Below, in pieces: positions 22,114 to 35,292 of a stretch of 64,000 nucleotides of DNA. Under the pieces are notes generated by a model. It did not search any database. It worked only from the letters and a program-made list of their open reading frames with translations, and was not told where the DNA came from. Position numbers and translations under genes: made by a program. This DNA is from Drosophila persimilis (taxonomy: Eukaryota; Arthropoda; Insecta; Diptera; Drosophilidae). Location: contig NW_020825333.1 in the NCBI RefSeq assembly GCF_003286085.1, forward strand, positions 806,001-870,000, read 5' to 3'. The number at the start of each line of letters is the position of its first letter. The stretch's first letter is position 1.

Positions 22114-24273
22114 GTTTTGTAATTTAATTGATGTATTGATAATTTGTAAACATTGATGAGTGCGTTGAACGTTCCTTTCACGTTCCCACGCGAATTGTAT
22201 TAGACGAAATATTATACCGTTAACCTGGACATTATTGATTTGACACTGATTTTACGCGGTGTTGGATCGGGTACGTCGGCAGGATCACTAGGGGAAATGC
22301 ATGCCTTAACCAACACAGGAAAAGTGCGTCCAACGACACTAGAGGAAGCTATGGAGCTTTACCAGATTGGTCGGTTTTTAGAGATTGATATTTTGGCGCA
22401 AGGCTGTGAGGATTTAATACTCGATGTCCCTTGGTACTTTACCAACAATTTTAAAGTGGGGTTGCCAACCCCATGGCTCCGCGTGGGTGTTTGGACAAGC
22501 ATGTCAGTACCTACGAGAAGAATTTACCGTTATTAGCACCTCACCTGTCCTGCACCAACTAGATAAAAAGCAACTGTTACATGTTCTGCAGAGTAATTTT
22601 TTACAAGCTTCTGAGCTAGAGATTCTGCAGGCTGTTCTTAAATGGGGAGAACAGGAGCTCATTCGCCGTATGGAAGATTGTGAACCAAACTTGTTGTCAC
22701 ACACAGCTCACTCAGTTGCTCGCAAGGGCGTAAAAAAAACGTGATTTGAGTGATGTAGAGCTGCGAGACATCATCGCAGAATTATTGCCTTTAGTGCGCA
22801 TAGACCATGTTTTACCACCACATAGTGAGATACTCGGCCAAGCAATTCGTCGAGGTCTTGTCAGCACGCCACCTTCACATATGATTGGAGATGAACGAGA
22901 AAATTTACGTATCAATGCCTGGATACGTAGTGGTAGTAATCAGGGACTCTTTGTAAGACCACGTCTCTTTATGCCGTATTTTGAGGAAGTAAATGCCTTG
23001 TTGAAGGATCGATTATCTTCATCTCACCACCAGGTGGAACTAATGCGTATGCGTAGGTCACGACACCCGCCAGATATTCCTGATACCTTGTATATGGTGT
23101 CCCACATGAATGCAGCGGCTAATAATGGACTTTGTAGTGTTGTTAATCGTGCTATTCATGAAAATATTGACATGATGGTAGGGTCGGCTGTTATACCAGC
23201 ACCGGATAACCAAACTTTATTGGCAATGCGTAAACGCGAAAATAAACTTCGCCAGTCACCTATGTGCCAGCGTGCATTGCTACTGCCACTTTCATCAAAA
23301 CATGAAATTGAATGACAAATTCGGCTTCGGGTCGTGAGAGAGTTTAACCTCCCTGATGAAGTATCTGATATTCTGGAAAGCTCACACCAATCCAGCCAGA
23401 AAAGTGATGATGTTCACAAAGAAAATCCGTGTGGAGTTGCGTCCACTACTCAAAGCGAGGACAATTTGCTTGAAGATGAAGATCAAAGCCCACCGCCATC
23501 ACCAGCGGCTACTGGCTGAGTTCCGCGAAACACAACCGTTGGATCTTCTTTTTTATCGTCCTCGTCAATGGGATCGTCAGCATCATCAATCTGTGGCACC
23601 GATGGAGTACACCCCTATTATAGCCGAAATCTCACTTTTCCGCGTCACCAATCAAATGGTCTTTTTGGTGTAGCCAGTATTTTAGCAACCAACTCTGGTC
23701 CTGCGCTTCAGTGTAGCTATGCACGTATTTCAGCGTCAGCGCGTCCACGAAATGAACTGCCGGCGTTAATAACTGAAGGGGACTTTCGATTTCCGCATGG
23801 AAATATCTTGGGCTTGGATATTAGTGTTGAGAACGGCGCATGTGCTTTGGACTCTGGAAATAGTCATCTTTCAGATATGATGCCGGATGTGGCTATGGCC
23901 ACCGCATCGTTAGGTCAGCTTCATTTGTCGAATAGTACTGGAAATACTAGCGGCCGTAGCGTCGGCAGCAATAACGACATGCCAGAAAGTTTACAATTAG
24001 ATTTGGGGGATGGTCCAAGCCCTCGCGTAGTTGGAAACGTTCCAAGTGCACTGACCTTGCGAAGTATTCACGTAAGTATTTCCTTCTCGGTATTTATCCT
24101 AAAATAAAAATTTTCCATTAATTTTAGCACGCTCTGCCACAAAGCAACTATCACCGCTTCGTGCAGCGCTCTAGTTCGCCATTTGATATGATGCGTCATG
24201 GACAGTTATCGCCCACATCACACCCTCCAAATGACCAGGGTCATTTAACTCTGGACCACCCAGGTTTTTATAG
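22114..24273 (+). pseudogene. Truncated BTBD7-like copy 2
   Basis: This copy has the array-wide 31-nt and 5-nt deletions and the eight-A frameshift shared with copies 1 and 6. A TGA at 23,313-23,315 (parent Arg codon CGA) is shared with copy 3, and the TGA at about 23,517 is shared with copies 1 and 3. Private changes include GACCAGGG for CCTGGG in exon 3 at about 24,233. The intron-2 splice sites are intact. The longest frames are 189 and 179 codons. It is a pseudogene by several independent lesions. Confidence 0.93.
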
Positions 24274-25414
24274 AGGTTGCAAGTGGGCCCAGATCCGGGG
24301 CACTTTATTTTGGCATGCCTTTCTGAACAAAAATTAAACTAAAAATGTAATTTAACAATCTAGATAAATAAAATAAACTATTAAATAAAGCTCACGGAAT
24401 TTTTCTCTTCGGCAAGGGCTTAAAATTAGATAGTATGTATAATGTTAAAAATACTTAAGTATGTATATTATCTCTGGTATTTGCGAAGAAAAAACCAGTT
24501 TAAGTAATTTGTTTATTACATCTGCAACCCTTTTGCACCTTTGTTACTCGTTGACCCTAGTAGTTGGCAGATTACAACACACAATAAATTGACCTTCCTT
24601 GCCAAATCCAACCCATCATAAACTTAAGTCGTCGAATGCTTTACCCGTTTAATCTGTCGAAATGTATAAATTAACTAGACTCAAGATACCTCTTGGTCAT
24701 ATGGTCATATATTTCAGATGTTTTAGATTTTATATAGAAAGATATCTCTCTAGTGAAAGGGAGGTACTGAAGTAGTGTATCTTTCAGCGTCTGGCTCGAA
24801 TTGGGAGTGTGAGATCGCTCCCCTGCGGTTGGCCGAGGTTTTTTCGTTCTATCAAGTTCCACCAATAGACTGAGCAAGACAAACAAAATAAATGTATGGG
24901 ACCATATAGTCTGGAAGTGCCAGCTGAAGTTATATACATATGTATATTCATAAATGCAGGTTTCAAGCCAGCCAGATCCAAAGCGGACGGAAGAAGGCGC
25001 CGACGCCGTCTCGTAGCGCAGAAGGGGAGCGGCGCTCAATCAGCATGGCCAATCCGAGATAGGGGTGGGCGAAGCCAAGAAGCTGCGGATGCAGCACGCC
25101 AGAGATTTCTACTTTCACCCAATAAGCGCAGAGAAGGACCATTAAAAGCCGTTGCAAGGCGTGGCAAGGCGAATGGGACATGAACTGTAACCTGGAAAAA
25201 AAACAGCTAACTATCATACCCTAACAAACCATACACTATATTAAAACTAGTCTTTAGTCTTTAGTCAACACATATGTAGCTATACCCCCAAACCATAATG
25301 GCCATAATTGGATAGCGAACCGACATTGTACATACATAAATCAGTCAAAAATTTCATAAAGCCCATAAACTTTATTATAAAGGTTATTATTATTAGGATT
25401 ATATTTGGTTTTGT

Positions 25415-26376
25415 TATACCCGATACTCAAAATGAGTATTGTGGAGATTTGTGGTGAAAATAGATGTGTGTAACGTCCAGAAGGAATCGTTTCCGACCCC
25501 ATAAAGTATATATATTCTTGATCACCATCAATAGCCGAGTCGATTGAGCCCTGTCTGTCTGTCCGTCTGTCCGTCCCTATTAGCGCCTAGTGCTCAAAGA
25601 CTATAAGAGCTAGAGCAACGACATTTTATATCTAGACTTCTGTGATATGTCACTGTTACAAGCCCTCACAAAGGGCGAAAATCTGTGGCATCCACAATTT
25701 TAGAGATACGAGAAAACAGAAAATGTTGAATCGCAGAGGATGACTATATCTTCTAGAATGCAAAATCAGAACCAGATCGTATAATTATTATAGCCAGAAT
25801 CAAGAAAACAATTTCATTCTTTCTCGCTCTGTCTTTCTCTAACACACAGGTTTCATGGTCGGCTTTGCTTATTGCAAAATATGAGTTAAAGGATCTCAGA
25901 CACTATAAAAGCTAGAGAAACCAAATTTGGTATACACACTCCTGTGATATCGGAACTTGACCGTTTTATGTCAAAATTTCGCCACACCGCCTTCCGCCCC
26001 TGCAAAGGACGAAAATCTGGGGCATCCACAAATCTCAGAGACTATTAAGGCTAGAGCAACCAAATGTGGTATTCACACTCCTGTTCGAACTCACTGTTAA
26101 ACGTATATCTCGCCCCACCCCCCTCCGCTCCCACAAAAGAGGAAAATCTGTGGCATCCACAATATTGAAGAAACGAGATCGGATCATTTTTGTAGGCAAA
26201 AGGAAGAAATTAATTTGCAGTGGCTACGCAGCGCCCGACGACACGCTCAGACTGATTTTCTGTCTCTCTCGCACGCACTCTTTGTCGTGTCGTTCAATAA
26301 TAGCGGCGTCTGCCGGAGGAGAGCCATACTGACTAAGTATCGGGTATATAGGTATAGTTGCGGTCTCCGCAGCAAC
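25415..26376 (+). mobile_element. DINE-1/SGM-like element of unit 2
   Basis: Near-identical to the founder's element, with both subterminal repeats and the 3' hairpin intact. Confidence 0.9.
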
Positions 26377-26393
26377 TCAAAACGTTGCCCCTC

Positions 26394-28551
26394 GTTTTGT
26401 AATTTAATTGATGTATTGATAATTTGTAAACATTGATGAGTGCGTTGAACGTTCCTTTCACGTGCCCACGCGAATTGTATTAGACGAAATATTATACCGT
26501 TAACCTGGACATTATTGATTTGACACTGATTTTACGCGGTGTTGGATCGGGTACGTCGGCAGGATCACTAGGGGAAATGCATGCCTTAACCAACACAGGA
26601 AAAGTGCGTCCAACGACACTAGAGGAAGCTATGGAGCTTTACCAGATTGGTCGGTTTTTAGAGATTGATATTTTGGCGCAAGGCTGTGAGGATTTAATAC
26701 TCGATGTCCCTTGGTACTTTACCAACAATTTTAAAGTGGGGTTGCCAACCCCATGGCTCCGCGTGGGTGTTTGGACAAGCATGTCAGTACCTACGAGAAG
26801 AATTTACCGTTATTAGCACCTCACCTGTCCTGCACCAACTAGATAAAAAGCAACTGTTACATGTTCTGCAGAGTAATTTTTTACAAGCTTCTGAGCTAGA
26901 GATTCTGCAGGCTGTTCTTAAATGGGGAGAACAGGAGCTCATTCGCCGTATGGAAGATCGTGAACCAAACTTGTTGTCACACACAGCTCACTCAGTTGCT
27001 CGCAAGGGCGTAAAAAAACGTGATTTGAGTGATGTAGAGCTGCGAGACATCATCGCAGAATTATTGCCTTTAGTGCGCATAGACCATGTTTTACCACCAC
27101 ATAGTGAGATACTCGGCCAAGCAATTCGTCGAGGTCTTGTCAGCACGCCACCTTCACATATGATTGGAGATGAACGAGAAAATTTACGTATCAATGCCTG
27201 GATACGTAGTGGTAGTAATCAGGGACTCTTTGTAAGACCACGTCTCTTTATGCCGTATTTTGAGGAAGTAAATGCCTTGTTGAAGGATCGATTATCTTCA
27301 TCTCACCACCAGGTGGAACTAATGCGTATGCGTAGGTCACGACACCCGCCAGATATTCCTGATACCTTGTATATGGTGTCCCACATGAATGCAGCGGCTA
27401 ATAATGGACTTTGTAGTGTTGTTAATCGTGCTATTCATGAAAATATTGACATGATGGTAGGGTCGGCTGTTATACCAGCACCGGATAACCAAACTTTATT
27501 GGCAATGCGTAAACGCGAAAATAAACTTCGCCAGTCACCTATGTGCCAGCGTGCATTGCTACTGCCACTTTCATCAAAACATGAAATTGAATGACAAATT
27601 CGGCTTCGGGTCGTGAGAGAGTTTAACCTCCCTGATGAAGTATCTGATATTCTGGAAAGCTCACACCAATCCAGCCAGAAAAGTGATGATGTTCACAAAG
27701 AAAATCCGTGTGGAGTTGCGTCCACTACTCAAAGCGAGGACAATTTGCTTGAAGATGAAGATCAAAGCCCACCGCCATCACCAGCGGCTACTGGCTGAGT
27801 TCCGCGAAACACAACCGTTGGATCTTCTTTTTTATCGTCCTCGTCAATGGGATCGTCAGCATCATCAATCTGTGGCACCGATGGAGTACACCCCTATTAT
27901 AGCCGAAATCTCACTTTTCCGCGTCACCAATCAAATGGTCTTTTTGGTGTAGCCAGTATTTTAGCAACCAACTCTGGTCCTGCGCTTCAGTGTAGCTATG
28001 CACGTATTTCAGCGTCAGCGCGTCCACGAAATGAACTGCCGGCGTTAATAACTGAAGGGGACTTACGATTTCCGCATGGAAATATCTTAGGGCTTGGATA
28101 TTAGTGTTGAGAACGGCGCATGTGCTTTGGACTCTGGAAATAGTCATCTTTCAGATATGATGCCGGATGTGGCTATGGCCACCGCATCGTTAGGTCAGCT
28201 TCATTTGTCGAATAGTACTGGAAATACTAGCGGCCGTAGCGTCGGCAGCAATAACGACATGCCAGAAAGTTTACAATTAGATTTGGGGGATGGTCCAAGC
28301 CCTCGCGTAGTTGGAAACGTTCCAAGTGCACTGACCTTGCGAAGTATTCACGTAAGTATTTCCTTCTCGGTATTTATCCTAAAATAAAAATTTTCCATTA
28401 ATTTTAGCACGCTCTGCCACAAAGCAACTATCACCGCTTCGTGCAGCGCTCTAGTTCGCCATTTGATATGATGCGTCATGGACAGTTATCGCCCACATCA
28501 CACCCTCCAAATCCTGGGTCATTTAACTCTGGACCACCCAGGTTTTTATAG
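26394..28551 (+). pseudogene. Truncated BTBD7-like copy 3
   Basis: This copy shares the TGA at about 27,592 and the TGA at about 27,796 with copy 2, plus the array-wide 31-nt and 5-nt deletions. It has the parental seven-A run, so a 296-codon frame (26,704-27,594) covers the BACK-like region and beyond. A private extra A near 28,088 shifts the frame before the acidic C-terminal part. The intron-2 splice sites are kept. Confidence 0.93.
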
Positions 28552-29692
28552 AGGTTGCAAGTGGGCCCAGATCCGGGGCACTTTATTTTGGCATGCCTTT
28601 CTGAACAAAAATTAAACTAAAAATGTAATTTAACAATCTAGATAAATAAAATAAACTATTAAATAAAGCTCACGGAATTTTTCTCTTCGGCAAGGGCTTA
28701 AAATTAGATAGTATGTATAATGTTAAAAATACTTAAGTATGTATATTATCTCTGGTATTTGCGAAGAAAAAACCAGTTTAAGTAATTTGTTTATTACATC
28801 TGCAACCCTTTTGCACCTTTGTTACTCGTTGACCCTAGTAGTTGGCAGATTACAACACACCATAAATTGACCTTCCTTGCCAAATCCAACCCATCATAAA
28901 CTTAAGTCGTCGAATGCTTTACCCGTTTAATCTGTCGAAATGTATAAAGTAACTAGACTCAAGATACCTCTTGGTCATATGGTCATATATTTCAGATGTT
29001 TTAGATTTTATATAGAAAGATATCTCTCTAGTGAAAGGGAGGTACTGAAGTAGTGTATCTTTCAGCGTCTGGCTCGAATTGGGAGTGTGAGATCGCTCCC
29101 CTGCGGTTGGCCGAGGTTTTTTCGTTCTATCAAGTTCCACCAATAGACTGAGCAAGACAAACTAAATAAATGTATGGGACCATATAGTCTGGAAGTGCCA
29201 GCTGAAGTTATATACATATGTATATTCATAAATGCAGGTTTCAAGCCAGCCAGATCCAAAGCGGACGGAAGAAGGCGCCGACGACGTCTCGTAGCGCAGA
29301 AGGGGAGCGGCGCTCAGTCAGCATGGCCAATCCGAGATAGGGGTGGGCGAAGCCAAGAAGCTGCGGATGCAGCACGCCAGAGATTTCTACTTTCACCCAA
29401 TAAGCGCAGAGAAGGACCATTAGAAGCCGTTGCAAGGCGTGGCAAGGCGAATGGGACATGAACTGTAACCTGGAAAAAAAACAGCTAACTATCATACCCT
29501 AACAAACCATATACTATATTAAAACTAGTCTTTAGTCTTTAGTCAACACATATGTAGCTATACCCCCAAACCATAATGGCCATAATTGGATAGCGAACCG
29601 ACATTGTACATACATAAATCAGTCAAAAATTTCATAAAGCCCATAAACTTTATTATAAAGGTTATTATTATTAGGATTATATTTGGTTTTGT

Positions 29693-30655
29693 TATACCCG
29701 ATACTCAAAATGAGTATTGTGGAGATTTGTGGTGAAAATAGATGTGTGTAACGTCCAGAAGGAATCGTTTCCGACCCCATAAAGTATATATATTCTTGAT
29801 CACCATCAATAGCCGAGTCGATTGAGCCCTGTCTGTCTGTCCGTCTGTCCGTCCCTATTAGCGCCTAGTGCTCAAAGACTATAAGAGCTAGAGCAACGAC
29901 ATTTTATATCTAGACTTCTGTGATATGTCACTGTTACAAGCCCTCACAAAGGGCGAAAATCTGTGGCATCCACAATTTTAGAGATACGAGAAAACAGAAA
30001 ATGTTGAATCGCAGAGGATGACTATATCTTCTAGAATGCAAAATCAGAACCAGATCGTATAATTATTATAGCCAGAATCAAGAAAACAATTTCATTCTTT
30101 CTCGCTCTGTCTTTCTCTAACACACAGGTTTCATGGTCGGCTTTGCTTATTGCAAAATATGAGTTAAAGGATCTCAGACACTATAAAAGCTAGAGAAACC
30201 AAATTTGGTATACACACTCCTGTGATATCGGAACTTGACCGTTTTATGTCAAAATTTCGCCACACCGCCTTCCGCCCCCTGCAAAGGACGAAAATCTGGG
30301 GCATCCACAAATCTCAGAGACTATTAAGGCTAGAGCAACCAAATGTGGTATTCACACTCCTGTTCGAACTCACTGTTAAACGTATATCTCGCCCCCCCCC
30401 CTTCCGCTCCCACAAAAGAGGAAAATCTGTGGCATCCACAATATTGAAGAAACGAGATCGGATCATTTTTGTAGGCAAAAGGAAGAAATTAATTTGCAGT
30501 GGCTACGCAGCGCCCGACGACACGCTCAGACTGATTTTCTGTCTCTCTCGCACGCACTCTTTGTCGTGTCGTTCAATAATAGCGGCGTCTGCCGGAGGAG
30601 AGCCATACTGACTAAGTATCGGGTATATAGGTATAGTTGCGGTCTCCGCAGCAAC
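29693..30655 (+). mobile_element. DINE-1/SGM-like element of unit 3
   Basis: Near-identical to the founder's element. It has a longer C run (CCCCCCCCCC-type) at about 30,392. Both subterminal repeats and the hairpin are intact. Confidence 0.9.
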
Positions 30656-30672
30656 TCAAAACGTTGCCCCTC

Positions 30673-33207
30673 GTTTTGTAATTTAATTGATGTATTGATA
30701 ATTTGTAAACATTGATGAGTGCGTTGAACGTTCCTTTCACGTGCCCACGCGAATTGTATTAGACGAAATATTATACCGTTAACCTGGACATTATTGATTT
30801 GACACTGATTTTACGCGGTGTTGGATCGGGTACGTCGGCAGGATCACTAGGGGAAATGCATGCCTTAACCAACACAGGAAGAGTGCGTCCAACGACACTA
30901 GAGGAAGCTATGGAGCTTTACCAGATTGGTCGGTTTTTAGAGATTGATATTTTGGCGCAAGGCTGTGAGGATTTAATACTCGATGTCCCTTGGTACTTTA
31001 CCAACAATTTTAAAGTGGGGTTGCCAACCCCATGGCTCCGCGTGGGTGTTTAGACAAGCATGTCAGTACCTACGAGAAGAATTTACCGTTATTAGCACCT
31101 CACCTGTCCTGCACCAACTAGATAAAAAGCAACTGTTACATGTTCTGCAGAGTAATTTTTTACAAGCTTCTGAGCTAGAGATTCTGCAGGCTGTTCTTAA
31201 ATGGGGAGAACAGGAGCTCATTCGCCGTATGGAAGATCGTGAACCAAACTTGTTGTCACACACAGCTCACTCAGTTGCTCGCAAGGGCGTAAAAAAACGT
31301 GATTTGAGTGATGTAGAGCTGCGAGACATCATCGCAGAATTATTGCCTTTAGTGCGCATAGACCATGTTTTACCACCACATAGTGAGATACTCGGCCAAG
31401 CAATTCGTCGAGGTCTTGTCAGCACGCCACCTTCACATATGATTGGAGATGAACGAGAAAATTTACGTATCAATGCCTGGATACGTAGTGGTAGTAATCA
31501 GGGACTCTTTGTAAGACCACGTCTCTTTATGCCGTATTTTGAGGAAGTAAAGGCCTTGTTGAAGGATCGATTATCTTCATCTCACCACCAGGTGGAACTA
31601 ATGCGTATGCGTAGGTCGCGACACCCGCCAGATATTCCTGATACCTTGAATATGGTGTCCCACATGAATGCAGCGGCTAATAATGGACTTTGTAGTGTTG
31701 TTAATCGTGGTGATATTCATGAAAATATTGACATGATGGTAGGGTCGGCTGTTATACCAGCACCGGATAACCAAACTTTATTGGCAATGCGTAAACGCGA
31801 AAATAAACTTCGCCAGTCACCTATGTGCCAGCGTGCTTGTTTTGGGTTCACAGATCCTCCCATTTGCATGGGAATAGCTTGTTGGTTTTTCGGCAAATTC
31901 GTTTCGGAATTCCCAAATATCCTTATTCACAGGGTCGCCTTTCGGGCTTTCCCCTACTGGTTGTAGTGGCATCACCGTCATCTGATGATCCGCGCACTGT
32001 ATTGGCTTTTTTCATATTACAATCGCACAACTCTCGATTGTAACCGTTCTCAGTATCTTTTCAATACCATGAATGACCATGAGGTTCCCCGTTCTTTCAA
32101 CGGGCTTACTACCTCAACTTGTTTGTTTTATTTCAAAAATTCTTAGAAACTTTTTCAGTTTTTTCAAACACCTTGATTTGTTTATTTCAAACATTCTCTC
32201 AACTTTGTTTCAGTCGATCTGCTTCATTTGTTGCTACTGCCACTTTCATCAAAACATTAAATTGAACGACAAATTCGGCTTCGGGTCGTGAGAGAATTAT
32301 CTGATATTCTGGAAAACTCACACCAATCCAGCTAGAAAAGTGATGATGTTCACAAAGAAAATCCGGGTGGAGTTGCGTCCACTACTCAAGGCGAGGACAA
32401 TTTGCTTGAAGATGAAGATCAAAGCCCACCGCCATCACCAGCGGCTACTGGCTCAGTTCCGGGAAACACAACCGTTGGATCTTCTTTTTTATCGTCCTCG
32501 TCAATGGGATCGTCAGCATCATCAATCTGTGGCACCGATGGAGTACACCCCTATTATAGCCGAAATCTCACTTTTCCGCGTCACCAATCAAATGGTCTTT
32601 TTGGTGTAGCCAGTATTTTAGCAACCAACTCTGGTCCTGCGCTTCAGTGTAGCTATGCACGTATTTCAGCGTCAGCGCGTCCACGAAATGAACTGCCGGC
32701 GTTAATAACTGAAGGGAACTTACGATTTCCGCATGGAAATAGCTTAGGCTTGGATATGAGTGTTGAGAACGGCGCATGTGCTTTGGACTCTGGAAATAGT
32801 CATCTTTCAGATATGATGCCGGATGTGGCTATGGCCACCGCATCGTTAGGTCAGCTTCATTTGTCGAATAATACTGGAAATACTAGCGGCCGTAGCGTCG
32901 GCAGCAATAACGACATGCCAGAAAGTTTACAATTAGATTTGGGGGATGGTCCAAGCCCTCGCGTAGTTGGAAACGTTCCAAGTGCACTGACCTTGCGAAG
33001 TATACACGCTAGTATTTCCTTCTCGGTATTTATCCTAAAATAAAAATTTTCCATTAATTTCAGCACGCTCTGCCACAAAGCAACTATCACCGCTTCGTGC
33101 AGCGCTCTAGTTCGCCATTTGATATGATGCGTCATGGACAGTTATCGCCCACATCACACCCTCCAAATCCTGGGTCATTTAACTCTGGACCACCCAGGTT
33201 TTTATAG
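30673..33207 (+). pseudogene. Truncated BTBD7-like copy 4
   Basis: It carries the array-wide deletions and the parental seven-A run. A 3-nt change near 31,710 gives an extra codon (RGDIHEN in place of RAIHEN). A 394-bp insertion (31,837-32,230) is shared only with copy 5. A TAA in the sequence after the insert and a 20-nt-class deletion at GAGAATTATCTG (about 32,292, shared with copies 5 and 6) add further lesions. The intron-2 donor GTAAGT has become GCTAGT, so normal splicing is unlikely. The longest frame is 327 codons, ending inside the insertion. Confidence 0.93.
31837..32230. repeat. 394-bp insertion in copy 4
   Basis: Foreign sequence between parental GCGTGC and TTGCTACTGCC, absent from the parent and all copies except 5. 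It is AT-rich toward its right end with repeated TTTCAAA/TTCAAACA words. The minus strand has a short open stretch beginning MKKANTVRGSSDDGDA, but the family is not recognised. A 3-bp TTG may flank it. Confidence 0.8.
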
Positions 33208-34324
33208 AGGTTGCAAGTGGGCCCAGATCCGGGGCACTTTATTTTGGCATGCCTTTCTGAACAAAAATTAAACTAAAAATGTAATTTAACAATCTAGATA
33301 AATAAAATAAACTATTAAATAAAGCTTACGGAATTTTTCTCTTCGGCAAGGGCTTAAAATTAGATAGTATGTAGTATGTATATTATCTCTGGTATTTGCG
33401 AAGAAAAAACCAGTTTAAGTAATTTGTTTATTACATCTGCAACCCTTTTGCACCTTTGTTACTCGTTGACCCTAGTAGTTGGCAGATTGCAACACACCAT
33501 AAATTGACCTTCCTTGCCAAATCCAACCCACCATAAACTTAAGTCGTCGAATGCTTTACCCGTTTAATCTGTAGAAATGTAAAAAGTAACTAGACTCAAG
33601 ATACCTCTTGGTCATATGGTCATATATTTCAGATGTTTTCGATTTTATATATAAAGATATCTCTATAGTGAAAGGGAGGTACTGAAGTAGTGTATCTTTC
33701 AGCGTCTGGCTCGAGATTGGGAGTGTGAGATCGCTCCCCTGCGGTTGGCCGAGGTTTTTTCGTTCTATTAAGTTCCACCAATAGACTGAGCAAGACAAAC
33801 TAAATAAATGTATGGGACCATATGCTGGAAGTGCCAGCTGAAGTTATATACATATGTATATTCATAAATGCAGGTTTCAAGCCAGCCAGATCCAAAGCGG
33901 ACGGAAGAAGGCGCCGACGACGTCTCGTAGCGCAGAAGGGGAGCGGCGCTCGTTCAGCATGGCCAATCCGAGATAGGGGTGGGCGAAGCCAAGAAGCTGC
34001 GGATGCAGCACGCCAGAGATTTCTACTTTCACCCAATAATCGCAGAGAAGGACCATTAGAAGCCGTTGCAAGGCGTGGCAAGGCGAATGGGACATGAACT
34101 GTAACCTGGAAAAAAAACAGCTAACTATCATACCCTAACAAACCATACACTATATTAAAACTAGTCTTTAGTCTTTAACACATATGTAGCTATACCCCCA
34201 AACCATAATGGCCATAATTGGATAGCGAACCGACATTGTACATACATAAATCAGTCAAAAATTTCATAAAGCCCATAAACTTTATTATAAAGGTTATTAT
34301 TATTAGGATTATATTTGGTTTTGT

Positions 34325-35275
34325 TATACCCGATACTCAAAATGAGTATTGTGGAGATTTGTGGTGAAAATAGATGTGTGTAACGTCCAGAAGGAATCGT
34401 TTCCGACCCCATAAAGTATATATATTCTTGATCACCATCAATAGCCGAGTCGATTGAGCCCTGTCTGTCTGTCCGTCTGTCCGTCCCTATTAGCGCCTAG
34501 TGCTCAAAGACTATAAGAGCTAGAGCAACGACATTTTATATCTAGACTTCTGTGATATGTCACTGTTACAAGCCCTCACAAAGGGCGAAAATCTGTGGCA
34601 TCCACAATTTTAGAGATACGAGAAAACAGAAAACTGTTGAATCGGCAGAGGATGACTATAATCTTCTAGAATGCAAAATCAGAACCAGATCGTATAATTA
34701 TTATAGCCAGAATCAAGAAAACAATTCCATTCTTTCTCGCACACACAGGTTTCATGGTCGGCTTTGCTTATTGCAAAATATGAGTTCAAGGATCTCAGAC
34801 ACTATAAAAGCTAGAGAAACCAAATTTGGTATACACACTCCTGTGATATCGGAACTTGACCGTTTTATGTCAAAATTTCGCCACACCGCCTTCCGCCCCC
34901 GCAAAGGACGAAAATCTGGGGCATCCACAAATCTCAGAGACTATTAAGGCTAGAGCAACCAAATGTGGTATTCACACTTCTGTTCGAACTCACTGTTAAA
35001 CGTATATCTCGCCCCACCCCCCTCCGCTCCCACAAAAGAAGAAAATCCGTGGCATCCACAATATTGAAGAAACGAGATCGGATCATTTTTGTAGGCAAAA
35101 GGAAGAAATTAATTTGCAGTGGCTACGCAGCGCCCGACGACACGCTCAGACTGATTTTCTGTCTCTCTCGCACGCACTCTTTGTCGTGTCGTTCAATAAT
35201 AGCGGCGTCTGCCGGAGGAGAGCCATACTGACTAAGTATCGGGTATATAGGTATAGTTGCGGTCTCCGCAGCAAC
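34325..35275 (+). mobile_element. DINE-1/SGM-like element of unit 4
   Basis: Both subterminal repeats and the hairpin are intact. It lacks the TCTGTCTTTCTCTA-type stretch present in founder and units 1-3 (about 34,738). That deletion is shared with units 5 and 7 but not 6. Confidence 0.9.
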
Positions 35276-35292
35276 TCAAAACGTTGCCCCTC

